A stretch of DNA of 31,203 bases from Coriobacteriaceae bacterium (GTDB lineage Bacteria > Actinomycetota > Coriobacteriia > Coriobacteriales > UMGS124): the NCBI GenBank assembly GCA_019420325.1, contig JAHZHK010000013.1:1-31203 (forward strand), in the 5' to 3' direction. Positions within the stretch are counted from its first letter, which is position 1. The number at the start of each line of letters is the position of its first letter. Shown here piece after piece: positions 6,264-14,340 of this stretch. Both the position numbers and the translations under genes were made by a program. Below the pieces are notes generated by a model that did no database searches, had not been told where the DNA came from, and saw nothing but the letters and a program-made list of their open reading frames with translations.

Positions 6264-7343
6264 ATGGTTGAGAACCCCTCGATGGCTGTGGGGGTCCCTG
6301 CAGCAGCGGCGGGGCCAGCGCCCATGACCGTGGGGGCGCTCAAGTGCTCTTTGGGGCGTCATCGCAGGCGCCTGGTCTGGGTGCTGGCCGTGCTCGGCGT
6401 ACTGGTGGCGGCGCTTGCTGCCGCCGAGGTCATGCTGGGCAACACCGTCTACCCGGTTCAGGTGGTGCTTGAGGTATTAAGGGGCGCCCAGGTCAAGGGC
6501 GCCACCTACGCCATCTGGGAGGTGCGCCTGCCCCGGTTGGCCGCCGGCCTGCTCGCGGGGTTCGCCTTCGGCGTGGCGGGCAACACCTTCCAGACCATGC
6601 TGCGCAACCCGCTGGCCAGCCCCGATGTCATCGGTATTACCTCGGGTGCGAGCGCGGTGGCGGTGGCCTGCATCCTGGTGGCCCACATGGGGACGGCCGG
6701 CACGTCGCTGTGGGCGGTGCTTGGCAGCGCAGCCACGGCGGCTACCATCTTTGTGCTCTCGACCGTCGGCGGCTTTTCCATAGGCAAGTTCATCCTGGTG
6801 GGGTTGGGCGTTCAGGCGTTCATGAAGGCCGTTGTCTCGTACCTGCTGCTCAAGGGCGCCGAGTTTGACGTCCCTGTGGCGTTGCGCTGGCTCAACGGCA
6901 GTCTGAGCGGCACTACCATGGACGATGTGTCCACGCTGCTGGTCATCGTTCCTTTGACCGCGCTTGTGATGTTGCTGGGCCGCCAGCTCAAGGTGCTCGA
7001 GCTGGGAGACGCATCCGCCACCGCGCTCGGCGCGCGCCCGCTGCTCATTCGCGTGGCGCTCGTGCTTTGCTGCGTGACCATGATCGCCTTTTGCACGGCG
7101 GTTACGGGGCCCATCTCCTGCGTGTCGCTTCTGGCCGGGCCCATCGCCACGCGCCTCGTGGGGCAGGCCAGCTCGTCGACGGCGGCGGCAGGCCTGGTGG
7201 GTGCGGCGCTCGTCCTCGCGGCCGACCTTGTGGGCCAGTATGTGCTGGGGACGCGTTTCCCCGTGGGCGTGGTGACGGGCATTCTGGGCACGCCCTACCT
7301 GCTGTACCTGCTCGTTTCGATGAACAAGAAGGGGAGTGCCTAG
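6264..7343 (+). CDS. FecCD-family iron-chelate permease (second)
   Basis: A 359-residue partner permease. Seen: VRLPRLAAGLLAGFAFGVAG, RNPLASPDVIGITSGAS, and TGPISCVSLLAGPIATRLVG, the last being a diverged form of the usual GPIxFVGLxxPHxxR. The ATG at 6264 touches the previous stop (TAGATG) and follows CAGGGGAGG. The first 20 residues are Ala/Pro-rich and may not be conserved. It works in the membrane with the first permease and the ATPase that follows. Confidence 0.92.
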   Translation: MVENPSMAVGVPAAAAGPAPMTVGALKCSLGRHRRRLVWVLAVLGVLVAALAAAEVMLGNTVYPVQVVLEVLRGAQVKGATYAIWEVRLPRLAAGLLAGFAFGVAGNTFQTMLRNPLASPDVIGITSGASAVAVACILVAHMGTAGTSLWAVLGSAATAATIFVLSTVGGFSIGKFILVGLGVQAFMKAVVSYLLLKGAEFDVPVALRWLNGSLSGTTMDDVSTLLVIVPLTALVMLLGRQLKVLELGDASATALGARPLLIRVALVLCCVTMIAFCTAVTGPISCVSLLAGPIATRLVGQASSSTAAAGLVGAALVLAADLVGQYVLGTRFPVGVVTGILGTPYLLYLLVSMNKKGSA

Positions 7344-7345
7344 TC

Positions 7346-8209
7346 ATGTCCGACGCACAAACGAAAAAGGGGGGCCCGACTGAGGGCGGGCTTTCGTGCG
7401 AGGGAGTGGACCAGGCGTTGCAGGCTTCCCTTGTGGCCCGCGACCTCACCACGGGCTACGACGGCATGAAGATCATCGAGGGGCTCGACATCGCCATTCC
7501 CCAAGGCAAGGTGAGCGTCATTATCGGCGGCAACGGTTGCGGCAAGTCGACACTGCTCAAGACCCTGGCGCGGCTCATTAGGCCCCAGGGCGGCGCCGTG
7601 CTGCTCGACGGTCGCGACATCTGTCGCCTGCCTACCAAAAAACTCGCCCAGCAGCTGGGGCTTCTTCCCCAGAGCTCGGCGGCACCTGAGGGGATTCGTG
7701 TATGCGACCTGGTGGCGCGCGGGCGTTATCCCTATCAGACGCTGTTCTCGGGCATGGGGCGCGCCGACTACGAGGCGGTGTGCGAGGCGCTGGACCTCAT
7801 GGGGATTTCCGGGTTGGCGGAGCGCACGGTCGACGAACTCAGCGGCGGCCAGCGCCAGCGTGTGTGGATCGCCATGGCCCTGGCCCAACAGACCGACGTG
7901 CTGCTGCTCGACGAACCCACCACCTACCTCGACGTGGCCTACCAGATCGAGATCCTCGACCTCATGCGCGACCTCAACCGCCGCCGCAGCACCACGGTGG
8001 TCATGGTGCTGCATGACATCAACCTTTCATCGCGCTACGCCGACCATATGTTCGCTCTGGCCAAGGGCAAGCTTGTGATCCAAGGTACGCCGCGCGAGGT
8101 GGTGAGCGTCGACACCATGCGGCGCGTGTTCGATTTGGACTGCGTGGTCATCGACGACCCGGTCTCGGGCACGCCGCTCATTGTGCCCCGCGGCAAGTAC
8201 ATGCCATAG
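7346..8209 (+). CDS. FecE/FepC-type iron-chelate ATPase
   Basis: A 287-residue ATPase. Seen: Walker A GGNGCGKST near residue 62, Q-loop region GLLPQSSAAPEGI, the typical iron-family segment VARGRYPYQTLFSGMG, signature LSGGQRQR near 164, Walker B VLLLDEPTTYLD and H-loop MVLHDIN. GRYPYQ and DEPTTYLD are hallmarks of FecE/FepC/FhuC ATPases. The ATG at 7346 is 2 bp past the preceding stop, with AAGGGGAG upstream. It completes the importer and converges with the first AraC gene. Confidence 0.95.
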   Translation: MSDAQTKKGGPTEGGLSCEGVDQALQASLVARDLTTGYDGMKIIEGLDIAIPQGKVSVIIGGNGCGKSTLLKTLARLIRPQGGAVLLDGRDICRLPTKKLAQQLGLLPQSSAAPEGIRVCDLVARGRYPYQTLFSGMGRADYEAVCEALDLMGISGLAERTVDELSGGQRQRVWIAMALAQQTDVLLLDEPTTYLDVAYQIEILDLMRDLNRRRSTTVVMVLHDINLSSRYADHMFALAKGKLVIQGTPREVVSVDTMRRVFDLDCVVIDDPVSGTPLIVPRGKYMP

Positions 8210-8299
8210 TGAGAGGCCATGGGGGAGAGGCCCTTGAGGGGGAGGCGCCAGGCCCTTGCCTTGCGGCACCACTGGCTCCCGCTTCCTCTTCTCTCGCCT

Positions 8300-9334
8300 C
8301 TACCTTCGCGCCTCGCGGCGGCGGTAGCGAAATGGGGTCGCGCCGCCCCAGCGCTTGAACGCGGCTATAAAGGCCGCCTCGCTCTGGTAGCCCACCGCGC
8401 GGGCCACCTGGCTCACCGGCTCCGAGGTCTCGCGCAAAAGCCGCCCCGCCTCCTCCATGCGCACACTGTGGGCGAAGTCGCCCAGCGTGCAGTGGTACAG
8501 GTGCGAGAACCCCGCCTTGAGCTTCTGCTCGCTGAGCCCCACCTCCCGCGCCACCGCAGCGGTGCTGGGAAAGGCGCAGGCCGCCTCGGCCACGACAGCG
8601 TGGGCCCGCTCCACACGCGCGAGCTCGTCGGCCCCCAGCGTGAGCGTGCGCCGGCCTATCGCTAGACGTTGCGCCGGTCGTCCCTCGCCGCCCACGAGCT
8701 GCCCCAACGTCTCGGGCTGGAAGAGCTGGGCTACAAACGAGCATGTCAGGCCCATTATGAGAGGCTCGCTCATGCGATGGTTCACCAGGTTGTCTTCAAA
8801 GAGCTTGATGGTGCGGCGCAGCCCGTCGGGCACCACAGTGTAACGGCGGTTCACCGTAAGGGCGTCCAGGCAGGTAGGGGACAGGCCCAGCAGCGGAAAG
8901 ATGCTTTGCTCCAGAACGGCTGTGCGCACCGAGATCTCGGTGCCGCGCGCTTGCTGTCCGGCTTTCCAGTGGTTGGTCCCCACTGGGGAGCGCTCTACGG
9001 CGACGAAAGGGGCGGGCCCGGGGCCCGCGAGCTCACAGCCGTCCTTGAGCGAATAGGTGACACCGCGGTAGATGATCCCGAAGTGCAGGTATGAGAACTC
9101 GTAGTCGTAACAGACCAGCAAGTCGGAGGGAACGGTGTAACTCCCGATTCCGCAGTGGATGCGTTCCATGGAGCCAAAACCGTGCACAAAGCCCACGTCA
9201 GGGTTTTCCCAGAGTTCCCAGGGAGCGTTTGGGTCGCAGAAATCCGCCGGTTCGGGTTCGACGGGGGCGAGGCCTATAGTTTCGTAGAATTGCCGCTGGT
9301 AGTCGGTAGGAGAGGTTGCTTGCAAGTGCTTCAT
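8300..9334 (-). CDS. AraC-family transcriptional regulator 1
   Basis: A 344-residue regulator. The C-terminal 100 residues hold the two helix-turn-helix units of the AraC family, with AAVAREVGLSEQKLKAGF in the first and VSQVARAVGYQSEAAFIAAFKR in the second, then TPFRYRR. The N-terminal domain (about 1-230) has no motif I can name. It is probably the ligand sensor. ATG 9334 was chosen because AGGAAG lies just before it; the frame stays open upstream, but that part is Arg-rich and lacks a binding site. It follows AraC regulator 2 in the same direction, 157 bp apart, and converges with the iron ATPase gene. By analogy with YbtA and PchR it likely senses an iron chelate. Confidence 0.88.
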   Translation of the reverse strand: MKHLQATSPTDYQRQFYETIGLAPVEPEPADFCDPNAPWELWENPDVGFVHGFGSMERIHCGIGSYTVPSDLLVCYDYEFSYLHFGIIYRGVTYSLKDGCELAGPGPAPFVAVERSPVGTNHWKAGQQARGTEISVRTAVLEQSIFPLLGLSPTCLDALTVNRRYTVVPDGLRRTIKLFEDNLVNHRMSEPLIMGLTCSFVAQLFQPETLGQLVGGEGRPAQRLAIGRRTLTLGADELARVERAHAVVAEAACAFPSTAAVAREVGLSEQKLKAGFSHLYHCTLGDFAHSVRMEEAGRLLRETSEPVSQVARAVGYQSEAAFIAAFKRWGGATPFRYRRREARR

Positions 9335-9491
9335 GGCTTCCTGGCGTGCTCCTCGGGTCTCAGGGCGGGCAGGGCTTGGCTGAAAAAGACGTTCAGGATA
9401 AGGCAGCGATGGCCAGCATTCAAGAAACGGCAAACCTGCAAGGAGGTCTGTGCGCCCTCTCTTTGCACACCGCACCGCTCGGTGGTTTTCC

Positions 9492-10463
9492 CTATCGGCC
9501 CCGCGCAATCGCGCGGTAGGCGCGCGGCGATATGCCGAAGCGCGCCTTGAATGCTTTCGAGAAGCTTCCCTGCCGCGCAAAGCCCACCTCCAGCGCTATT
9601 TGCTCCACCAGCAGGTCACTGTGAGCCAGTAGGTCGCACGCAGCGTCCATGCGCGCGTCGCGCACGTACTCTTGCACCGACGTGCCTTCTATCTGCCTAA
9701 ACAGGCGCGAGAGCTTACTCGGGCTTGCACAGGCTATGGCGCACAGCTCGTCCATGTGAATGGGCGCGCCCAGGTTCTCGAGTACGTGAGCCCGCACGCG
9801 GTTCATGAGCGCGCGGTTGGCGGCGCTCACCCGGCCTCCCGCGGGCTTTTCTTCCTCAAGGGGCTGGTCGTGGAGCAGCGCCAGCGCCTCCACCATCTTG
9901 GCCTCGTAGTAGGCTCGGGCCACGGCGGCCGAGGGCCGGGCACGGCGCACCTCCTCGAACAGAGCCGCGAGGCCGAGCACGTCGTGCCTGCCGTCGAGCC
10001 CGGTGAGCACACGGGTCAGCCGCGCCGGGTCGCAGCCCATGCGCGCGGCCATGCGGGCCAGCCCGTCGTCCAAAAACGTGAAGCTCACCACGCTCAGGCG
10101 CTCGCCGGCATGAATGACCTGCCGGTACTCCTGCGCGCGCCACGAGTAGCCCAGCAGCGTGCGGTCGGTGGGCTCGTTGGCCGCCGCGTCAAAGTAGCGC
10201 ACCATGTTGCGCCCGTAGGACCCAAAGCACAGGCAGTCGGGAGTGGGCACGCTAAACTCCAGGTCGCAGGTGTAGCACAGGTCGAACACCGCCACCGCCG
10301 CCGTGCCCGACGGCGCGTAGTACCAGTAGGTCCCCGAGCCGTACGCCGGGTCCACCTCGAACGCGCGGCCCACCCCTCCGTGGTCGCGGGCCGGCAGCTC
10401 GCGAGTGCGCATGGCGGCGAGCTGGGGAAGGAACATGTCGTTGATGACGAACTGCGCGTCCAC
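9492..10463 (-). CDS. AraC-family transcriptional regulator 2, divergent from the YbtPQ-like genes
   Basis: A 323-residue regulator. C-terminal helix-turn-helix units are clear: IHMDELCAIACASPSKLSRL with FRQIEGTSVQEYVRD, then VEQIALEVGFARQGSFSKAF and KARFGISPRAYRA. The N-terminal half is probably a ligand-sensing domain; it contains an aromatic-rich stretch (GSGTYWYYAPSG). The start is GTG at 10463, with AGAAGGG at good distance. It is transcribed away from the half-transporter pair, from a shared 219-bp region that carries an iron-box-like site and phased TCGG repeats. This is the layout of YbtA with YbtPQ, so it is the likely activator of the transporter pair. Confidence 0.9.
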   Translation of the reverse strand: MDAQFVINDMFLPQLAAMRTRELPARDHGGVGRAFEVDPAYGSGTYWYYAPSGTAAVAVFDLCYTCDLEFSVPTPDCLCFGSYGRNMVRYFDAAANEPTDRTLLGYSWRAQEYRQVIHAGERLSVVSFTFLDDGLARMAARMGCDPARLTRVLTGLDGRHDVLGLAALFEEVRRARPSAAVARAYYEAKMVEALALLHDQPLEEEKPAGGRVSAANRALMNRVRAHVLENLGAPIHMDELCAIACASPSKLSRLFRQIEGTSVQEYVRDARMDAACDLLAHSDLLVEQIALEVGFARQGSFSKAFKARFGISPRAYRAIARGR

Positions 10464-10490
10464 GGGAACCCTTCTGTCGATGTATTTGTG

Positions 10491-10509
10491 TTAGTTTACC
10501 CTTACTTTA
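10491..10509. promoter_or_regulatory. DtxR/IdeR-like iron box in the araC/exporter divergent region
   Basis: TTAGTTTACCCTTACTTTA agrees with the consensus TTAGGTTAGCCTAACCTAA at 14 of 19 positions. It lies 28 bp upstream of the AraC 2 start, where a repressor would block that promoter. This is the best iron-box candidate in the window. Confidence 0.5.
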
Positions 10510-10536
10510 GTCTTATAGGGCAAAAATATATCCTAA

Positions 10537-10570
10537 TCGGTCAAATTCGGTCTCTTTCGGCCCAGTTCGT
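10537..10570 (+). promoter_or_regulatory. Helically phased TCGG repeats, likely AraC activator site
   Basis: TCGG occurs at 10537, 10547 and 10557, with a partial TCG at 10567, each exactly 10 bp apart and so on one face of the helix. The first two are extended as TCGGTC. A good -10 (TAAAAT, 10582-10587) lies downstream, but the -35 position has no TTGACA-like sequence and is covered by the repeats. This is typical of an activator-dependent promoter for the gene at 10683. Confidence 0.5.
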
Positions 10571-10682
10571 ATCCTCTTCTTTAAAATGTAACCATTGTTT
10601 AACTCAAATTCCATCCGAGAAACTCTTGAAATACCCAGAGGTTCTCCCCTATGCCCCGAGACCGCTTGAAAGGAGCCTGCCC

Positions 10683-12506
10683 GTGTCATCTATTCGCCGC
10701 CTGCTGTCGTTTGCCGGGCCCTATAGGTGGCTGTCGCTCGTCGGCTGCGTGCTGTCGGCGGTGAACTCCTTGCTCACCATGGGCGTTTTGGTATGCGTGT
10801 GGTTTGTCCTGCGTGACTTGGTGGCGGTGGCCCCCCGGTGGGACGAGGCTTTCGGCTTGGCGTTCTACGGTTACTTGGCGCTGGGGCTGGCCGTGGCTGG
10901 GCTCGTGGTGTACTTTGCGGGGCTCATGTGCACCCACCTGGCGGCTTTTCGCTGTGCGCGGCGGATGCGCCAGGCGGCCCTGGACCACCTGGCGCGCGTG
11001 CCCCTGGGATATTTCGACGTGCACGCTACCGGCGAACTTCGCCGCGTCATCGAGGGTTCGACCGGCCTCACGGAGACCGTGCTGGCCCACCGTCTGCCCG
11101 ACTTTGTGGGCGCGCTCACGACCCCGGTTGCCTTTGTGGCGCTCATGTTCGTGTTCGACTGGGTGTTGGGCCTGGTGTGCTTGATTCCCATCTTGGTGGC
11201 TGCGGGGTGCATGGTGGCCATGATGGGCGGCAACGCCGACTCCAACGCCAACTACCTCACCTTTATGCGCAACTACCAAAACGCCCTGGTGGCCATGAAC
11301 AAGGCGGCCGTGGAGTACGTGCGCGGCATCCCCGTGGTCAAGGTGTTCCAGCAGACAGCCCACTCGTTCAAGGCGTTCAGGGCGTCGGTCGACGACTACG
11401 CGGCCTTCGCCACGAGCTACGTCGACGCGTGCCGTCCGCTCCAGGTAGCCCAGGTCACGGCCATCAACGCCACGTTCTGCCTGCTGGTGCCGGCGGGCAT
11501 CCTGCTGGCGGGTTCGGCGGGGGACTTTGGGGTCTTCTTCACAGACTTCCTGTTCTATGCGGTATTCACCGCGCTCACGGCCCTGATGATGAACAAGGTC
11601 ATGTACTCGACCCAGACCTTGGGAGAGGCCCAAGACGCCCTGGGGCGCATCGACGCCATCCTGGCGGCACCCGTGCAGGCAGAGCCCGCCCACCCCGAGC
11701 CGCTGCCCACGGGACCGCTCTGCGTGGAGTTCTCCCACGTGACCTTTACCTATCCCGGTGCTGCCGAGCCGGCCCTGCGCAACGTGAGCCTCATCGTGCC
11801 GGCGGGGGCCACGGCGGCCCTGGTGGGGCCCAGCGGCGGCGGCAAGACCACGGCGGCGAGTCTGGTGCCGCGCTTCTGGAGCGTGGACGCGGGGTCGGTG
11901 CGCCTAGGCGGGGTGAACGTGAACGACGTGGCGTCCGAGCGGCTCATGGCCAACGTGGCCTTTGTGTTTCAAAACGAGCGGCTTTTTAAGCAGTCGGTCT
12001 ACGAGAACGTGCTCGCCGGTCGGCCAGGCGCCACACGCGCCGAGGTCCTGGCCGCGCTTTCGGCTGCCCAGTGCGACGACATTGTGGCCAAGCTGCCCCA
12101 GGGGGTCGACACCGTGGTTGGTGCCCAGGGCGTGTACCTTTCGGGTGGTGAGCGCCAGCGTATCGCGCTTGCCCGCGCCATCCTCAAGGACGCCCCAGTG
12201 GTGGTGCTCGACGAGGCCACGGCCTTCGCCGATCCCGAGAACGAGGCCCTGATCCAGCAGGCCCTCGCGCGCCTGTGCGCCGGCCGCACCGTGCTCATGG
12301 TGGCCCACCGGCTCTCCACGGTGGTGGACGCCGACTGCGTGTTCGTGCTCGACCAGGGCCGCCTGGTGGAGAGCGGCACCCACGGCGAGCTGCTGGCGCA
12401 GGGAGGCCTGTACGCCCGCATGTGGCAGGACTACCGCACGGCGGCCAGCTGGACCTTGACGGCGCCTGCTCCCGGGCGTCCCTGCGACCGAGAGGAGGGG
12501 CGCTGA
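10683..12506 (+). CDS. YbtP/IrtA-like ABC half transporter (permease-ATPase fusion)
   Basis: A 607-residue half transporter with an exporter-type membrane domain (about 1-320) fused to an ATPase. Seen: Walker A GPSGGGKTT near residue 381, signature LSGGERQR near 486, and Walker B VVVLDEATAFADPENE. The DEATAFADPENE form is characteristic of the YbtP/IrtA group, which has an exporter fold but imports iron-loaded siderophores. GTG 10683 follows AAAGGAG by 7 nt; the reading frame is open further upstream but overlaps the divergent regulator and has no start signal. Its stop overlaps the next ATG (TGATG), so the two halves are made together as a heterodimer. Import instead of export is inferred from family and context. 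Confidence 0.9.
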   Translation: MSSIRRLLSFAGPYRWLSLVGCVLSAVNSLLTMGVLVCVWFVLRDLVAVAPRWDEAFGLAFYGYLALGLAVAGLVVYFAGLMCTHLAAFRCARRMRQAALDHLARVPLGYFDVHATGELRRVIEGSTGLTETVLAHRLPDFVGALTTPVAFVALMFVFDWVLGLVCLIPILVAAGCMVAMMGGNADSNANYLTFMRNYQNALVAMNKAAVEYVRGIPVVKVFQQTAHSFKAFRASVDDYAAFATSYVDACRPLQVAQVTAINATFCLLVPAGILLAGSAGDFGVFFTDFLFYAVFTALTALMMNKVMYSTQTLGEAQDALGRIDAILAAPVQAEPAHPEPLPTGPLCVEFSHVTFTYPGAAEPALRNVSLIVPAGATAALVGPSGGGKTTAASLVPRFWSVDAGSVRLGGVNVNDVASERLMANVAFVFQNERLFKQSVYENVLAGRPGATRAEVLAALSAAQCDDIVAKLPQGVDTVVGAQGVYLSGGERQRIALARAILKDAPVVVLDEATAFADPENEALIQQALARLCAGRTVLMVAHRLSTVVDADCVFVLDQGRLVESGTHGELLAQGGLYARMWQDYRTAASWTLTAPAPGRPCDREEGR

Positions 12507-14245
12507 TGGCGCTGCTCAAAGATGCCTTTGGCCTCACGCACGAGGGCGCGCGCGACTTTAGGTGGGCCGTGTTCTTTTGCGGACTGGCCAACCTGGTGCT
12601 CATGTTTCCCATTCCGCTGTTGTACCTGGTGGTTGAGGAGTTCTCGAACCATCTGGCCAATGGTGCGCCCCTGCCGTCGCTGTGGCCCTACCTGCTGGGC
12701 TGCCTGGTGCTGCTGGCGGCCATGGCGCTGACCCAGTACATGGAGTACACCCACACCTACCACGTGGTCTACAAGGAAAGCGCTCGCAAGCGCATCGGCC
12801 TGGCAGAGCATCTGCGCCGTCTGCCGCTGTCGTTCTTTGGCCGGCGCGACCTGGCCGACCTCACTGGCACCATCATGAAGGATTGCTCCGACCAGGAGCG
12901 CCTGTTCATGCACGTGGTTCCCCAGCTCTTTGGCACCGGCATCGTGTGCGTGGTCATGGTAGTGGGCTGCCTGGTGTTCGACTGGCGGCTGGCCCTGGCG
13001 GCCTTCTGGCCGCTGCCCGTGAGCGTGGGGCTCATCGCTCTCACCGTGCGCTTTCAGCAGGGGCGCTCGCGCACCATGGAGCAGGCGCGCCTCGAGATGT
13101 CCGACGGCGTGCAGGAATTCCTCGAATGCGCCCAGGAGATTCGGGCCACCAACCGCCAGGGCGCCTTCCTTGCGTCGCTCGACACCAGGCTGGCCGCCTT
13201 CGAGCGCTCCCAGGTGCGCAACGAGCTGGCGGCCGGCGTGTGCATCACCGGGGCTCAGGCCCTGCTCAAGTTGGGCATCGCCACCACGGTGGCCGCAGGG
13301 GCGGCGCTTCTGGCCAGCGGTTCCATCGACTTCATGCGCTTCGTGGCCTACCTGCTGGTGGCCACGCGCGCCTTCGACCCGGTGGCGGTGGTGTTCGAGT
13401 CGGGAGCCGAGCTCGTGAACCTGCGCCTCTCCATCCGCCGCACCAACGACCTTATGGCTGAGAAGCCCATGGAGGGCGCGCAGGTCTTTGTGCCCCAGGG
13501 CCACGACCTGGCTTTCGAAGGGGTCTGCTTCGGCTACGAGGACGGTGTGCGCGTGCTTGAGGACGTGACCTTCACGGCCCGAGAGGGCGAGGTCACGGCG
13601 CTCGTAGGACCCAGCGGCGGCGGCAAGTCCACGGCCATGAAACTGGCGGCGCGCTTTTGGGACCCCTGTCGGGGTAGCGTGCGGCTGGGCGGCGTGGACC
13701 TGGCCGGCGTTGACCCGGAGGTGCTGTTGGGCAGCTACGCCGAGGTCTTTCAGGATGTGGTGCTCTTCGACGACACCGTGATGGAGAACATCCGCCTGGG
13801 CCGCCGCTGCGCCACCGACGAAGAGGTGATGGCTGCCGCCCGTGCTGCCAACTGCGACGAGTTCGTGGAGCGCCTGCCCCAGGGCTACGCGACCTACGTG
13901 GGCGAGAACGGCGCGCGCCTCTCGGGCGGCGAGCGCCAGCGTATCTCTATAGCCCGTGCCCTGCTCAAGGACGCCCCCGTGGTACTGCTCGACGAGGCCA
14001 CCGCTTCGCTCGACGTCGAGAGTGAGAACGCTGTGCAGCAGGCCCTCTCGAGGCTTTTGGCCGGCAAGACCGTGCTCGTGATCGCCCACCGCATGCGCAC
14101 CGTGCTCGGGGCCAACAAGGTGGTCGTGCTCAAGGACGGCCGCGTGGCCGAAGCCGGCACACCCGCCGAGCTGTTGGAACGTGGGGGCGTCTTTGCCTCG
14201 ATGGTCCGCCTGCAGGCCGTCTCGGGTTTGGGCGAGACCTCTTGA
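12506..14245 (+). CDS. YbtQ/IrtB-like ABC half transporter (permease-ATPase fusion)
   Basis: A 579-residue partner half transporter. Membrane domain about 1-320, with hydrophobic segments such as WAVFFCGLANLVLMFPIPLL. ATPase domain: Walker A GPSGGGKST near 368, Q-loop EVFQDVVLFDDTVMENI, signature LSGGERQR near 471, Walker B VVLLDEATASLD and H-loop VIAHRM. The ATG at 12506 overlaps the previous stop and follows AGAGGAGGGG. Its canonical EATASLD differs from the EATAFAD of its partner, as expected for an asymmetric heterodimer. A 95-bp gap separates it from the peptide/nickel-type receptor gene, so co-transcription is possible. Confidence 0.9.
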   Translation: MALLKDAFGLTHEGARDFRWAVFFCGLANLVLMFPIPLLYLVVEEFSNHLANGAPLPSLWPYLLGCLVLLAAMALTQYMEYTHTYHVVYKESARKRIGLAEHLRRLPLSFFGRRDLADLTGTIMKDCSDQERLFMHVVPQLFGTGIVCVVMVVGCLVFDWRLALAAFWPLPVSVGLIALTVRFQQGRSRTMEQARLEMSDGVQEFLECAQEIRATNRQGAFLASLDTRLAAFERSQVRNELAAGVCITGAQALLKLGIATTVAAGAALLASGSIDFMRFVAYLLVATRAFDPVAVVFESGAELVNLRLSIRRTNDLMAEKPMEGAQVFVPQGHDLAFEGVCFGYEDGVRVLEDVTFTAREGEVTALVGPSGGGKSTAMKLAARFWDPCRGSVRLGGVDLAGVDPEVLLGSYAEVFQDVVLFDDTVMENIRLGRRCATDEEVMAAARAANCDEFVERLPQGYATYVGENGARLSGGERQRISIARALLKDAPVVLLDEATASLDVESENAVQQALSRLLAGKTVLVIAHRMRTVLGANKVVVLKDGRVAEAGTPAELLERGGVFASMVRLQAVSGLGETS

Positions 14246-14340
14246 GGCAACTCCCGGCAACCCATGCGCGGCTTTTCGCTCGGTCGCGTCACGCGTTTCT
14301 CTTCCTTTGTATCCAATCCCTGTTGTAAGGAGGACTTTGT

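Noticed and set aside
9672..10682. Open frame extending the YbtP-like protein by 337 codons upstream
   Set aside because: It lies antisense to the AraC 2 gene, is His/Arg/Gly-rich like other shadow frames, and has no start signal. GTG 10683 with AAAGGAG gives the normal family N-terminus.
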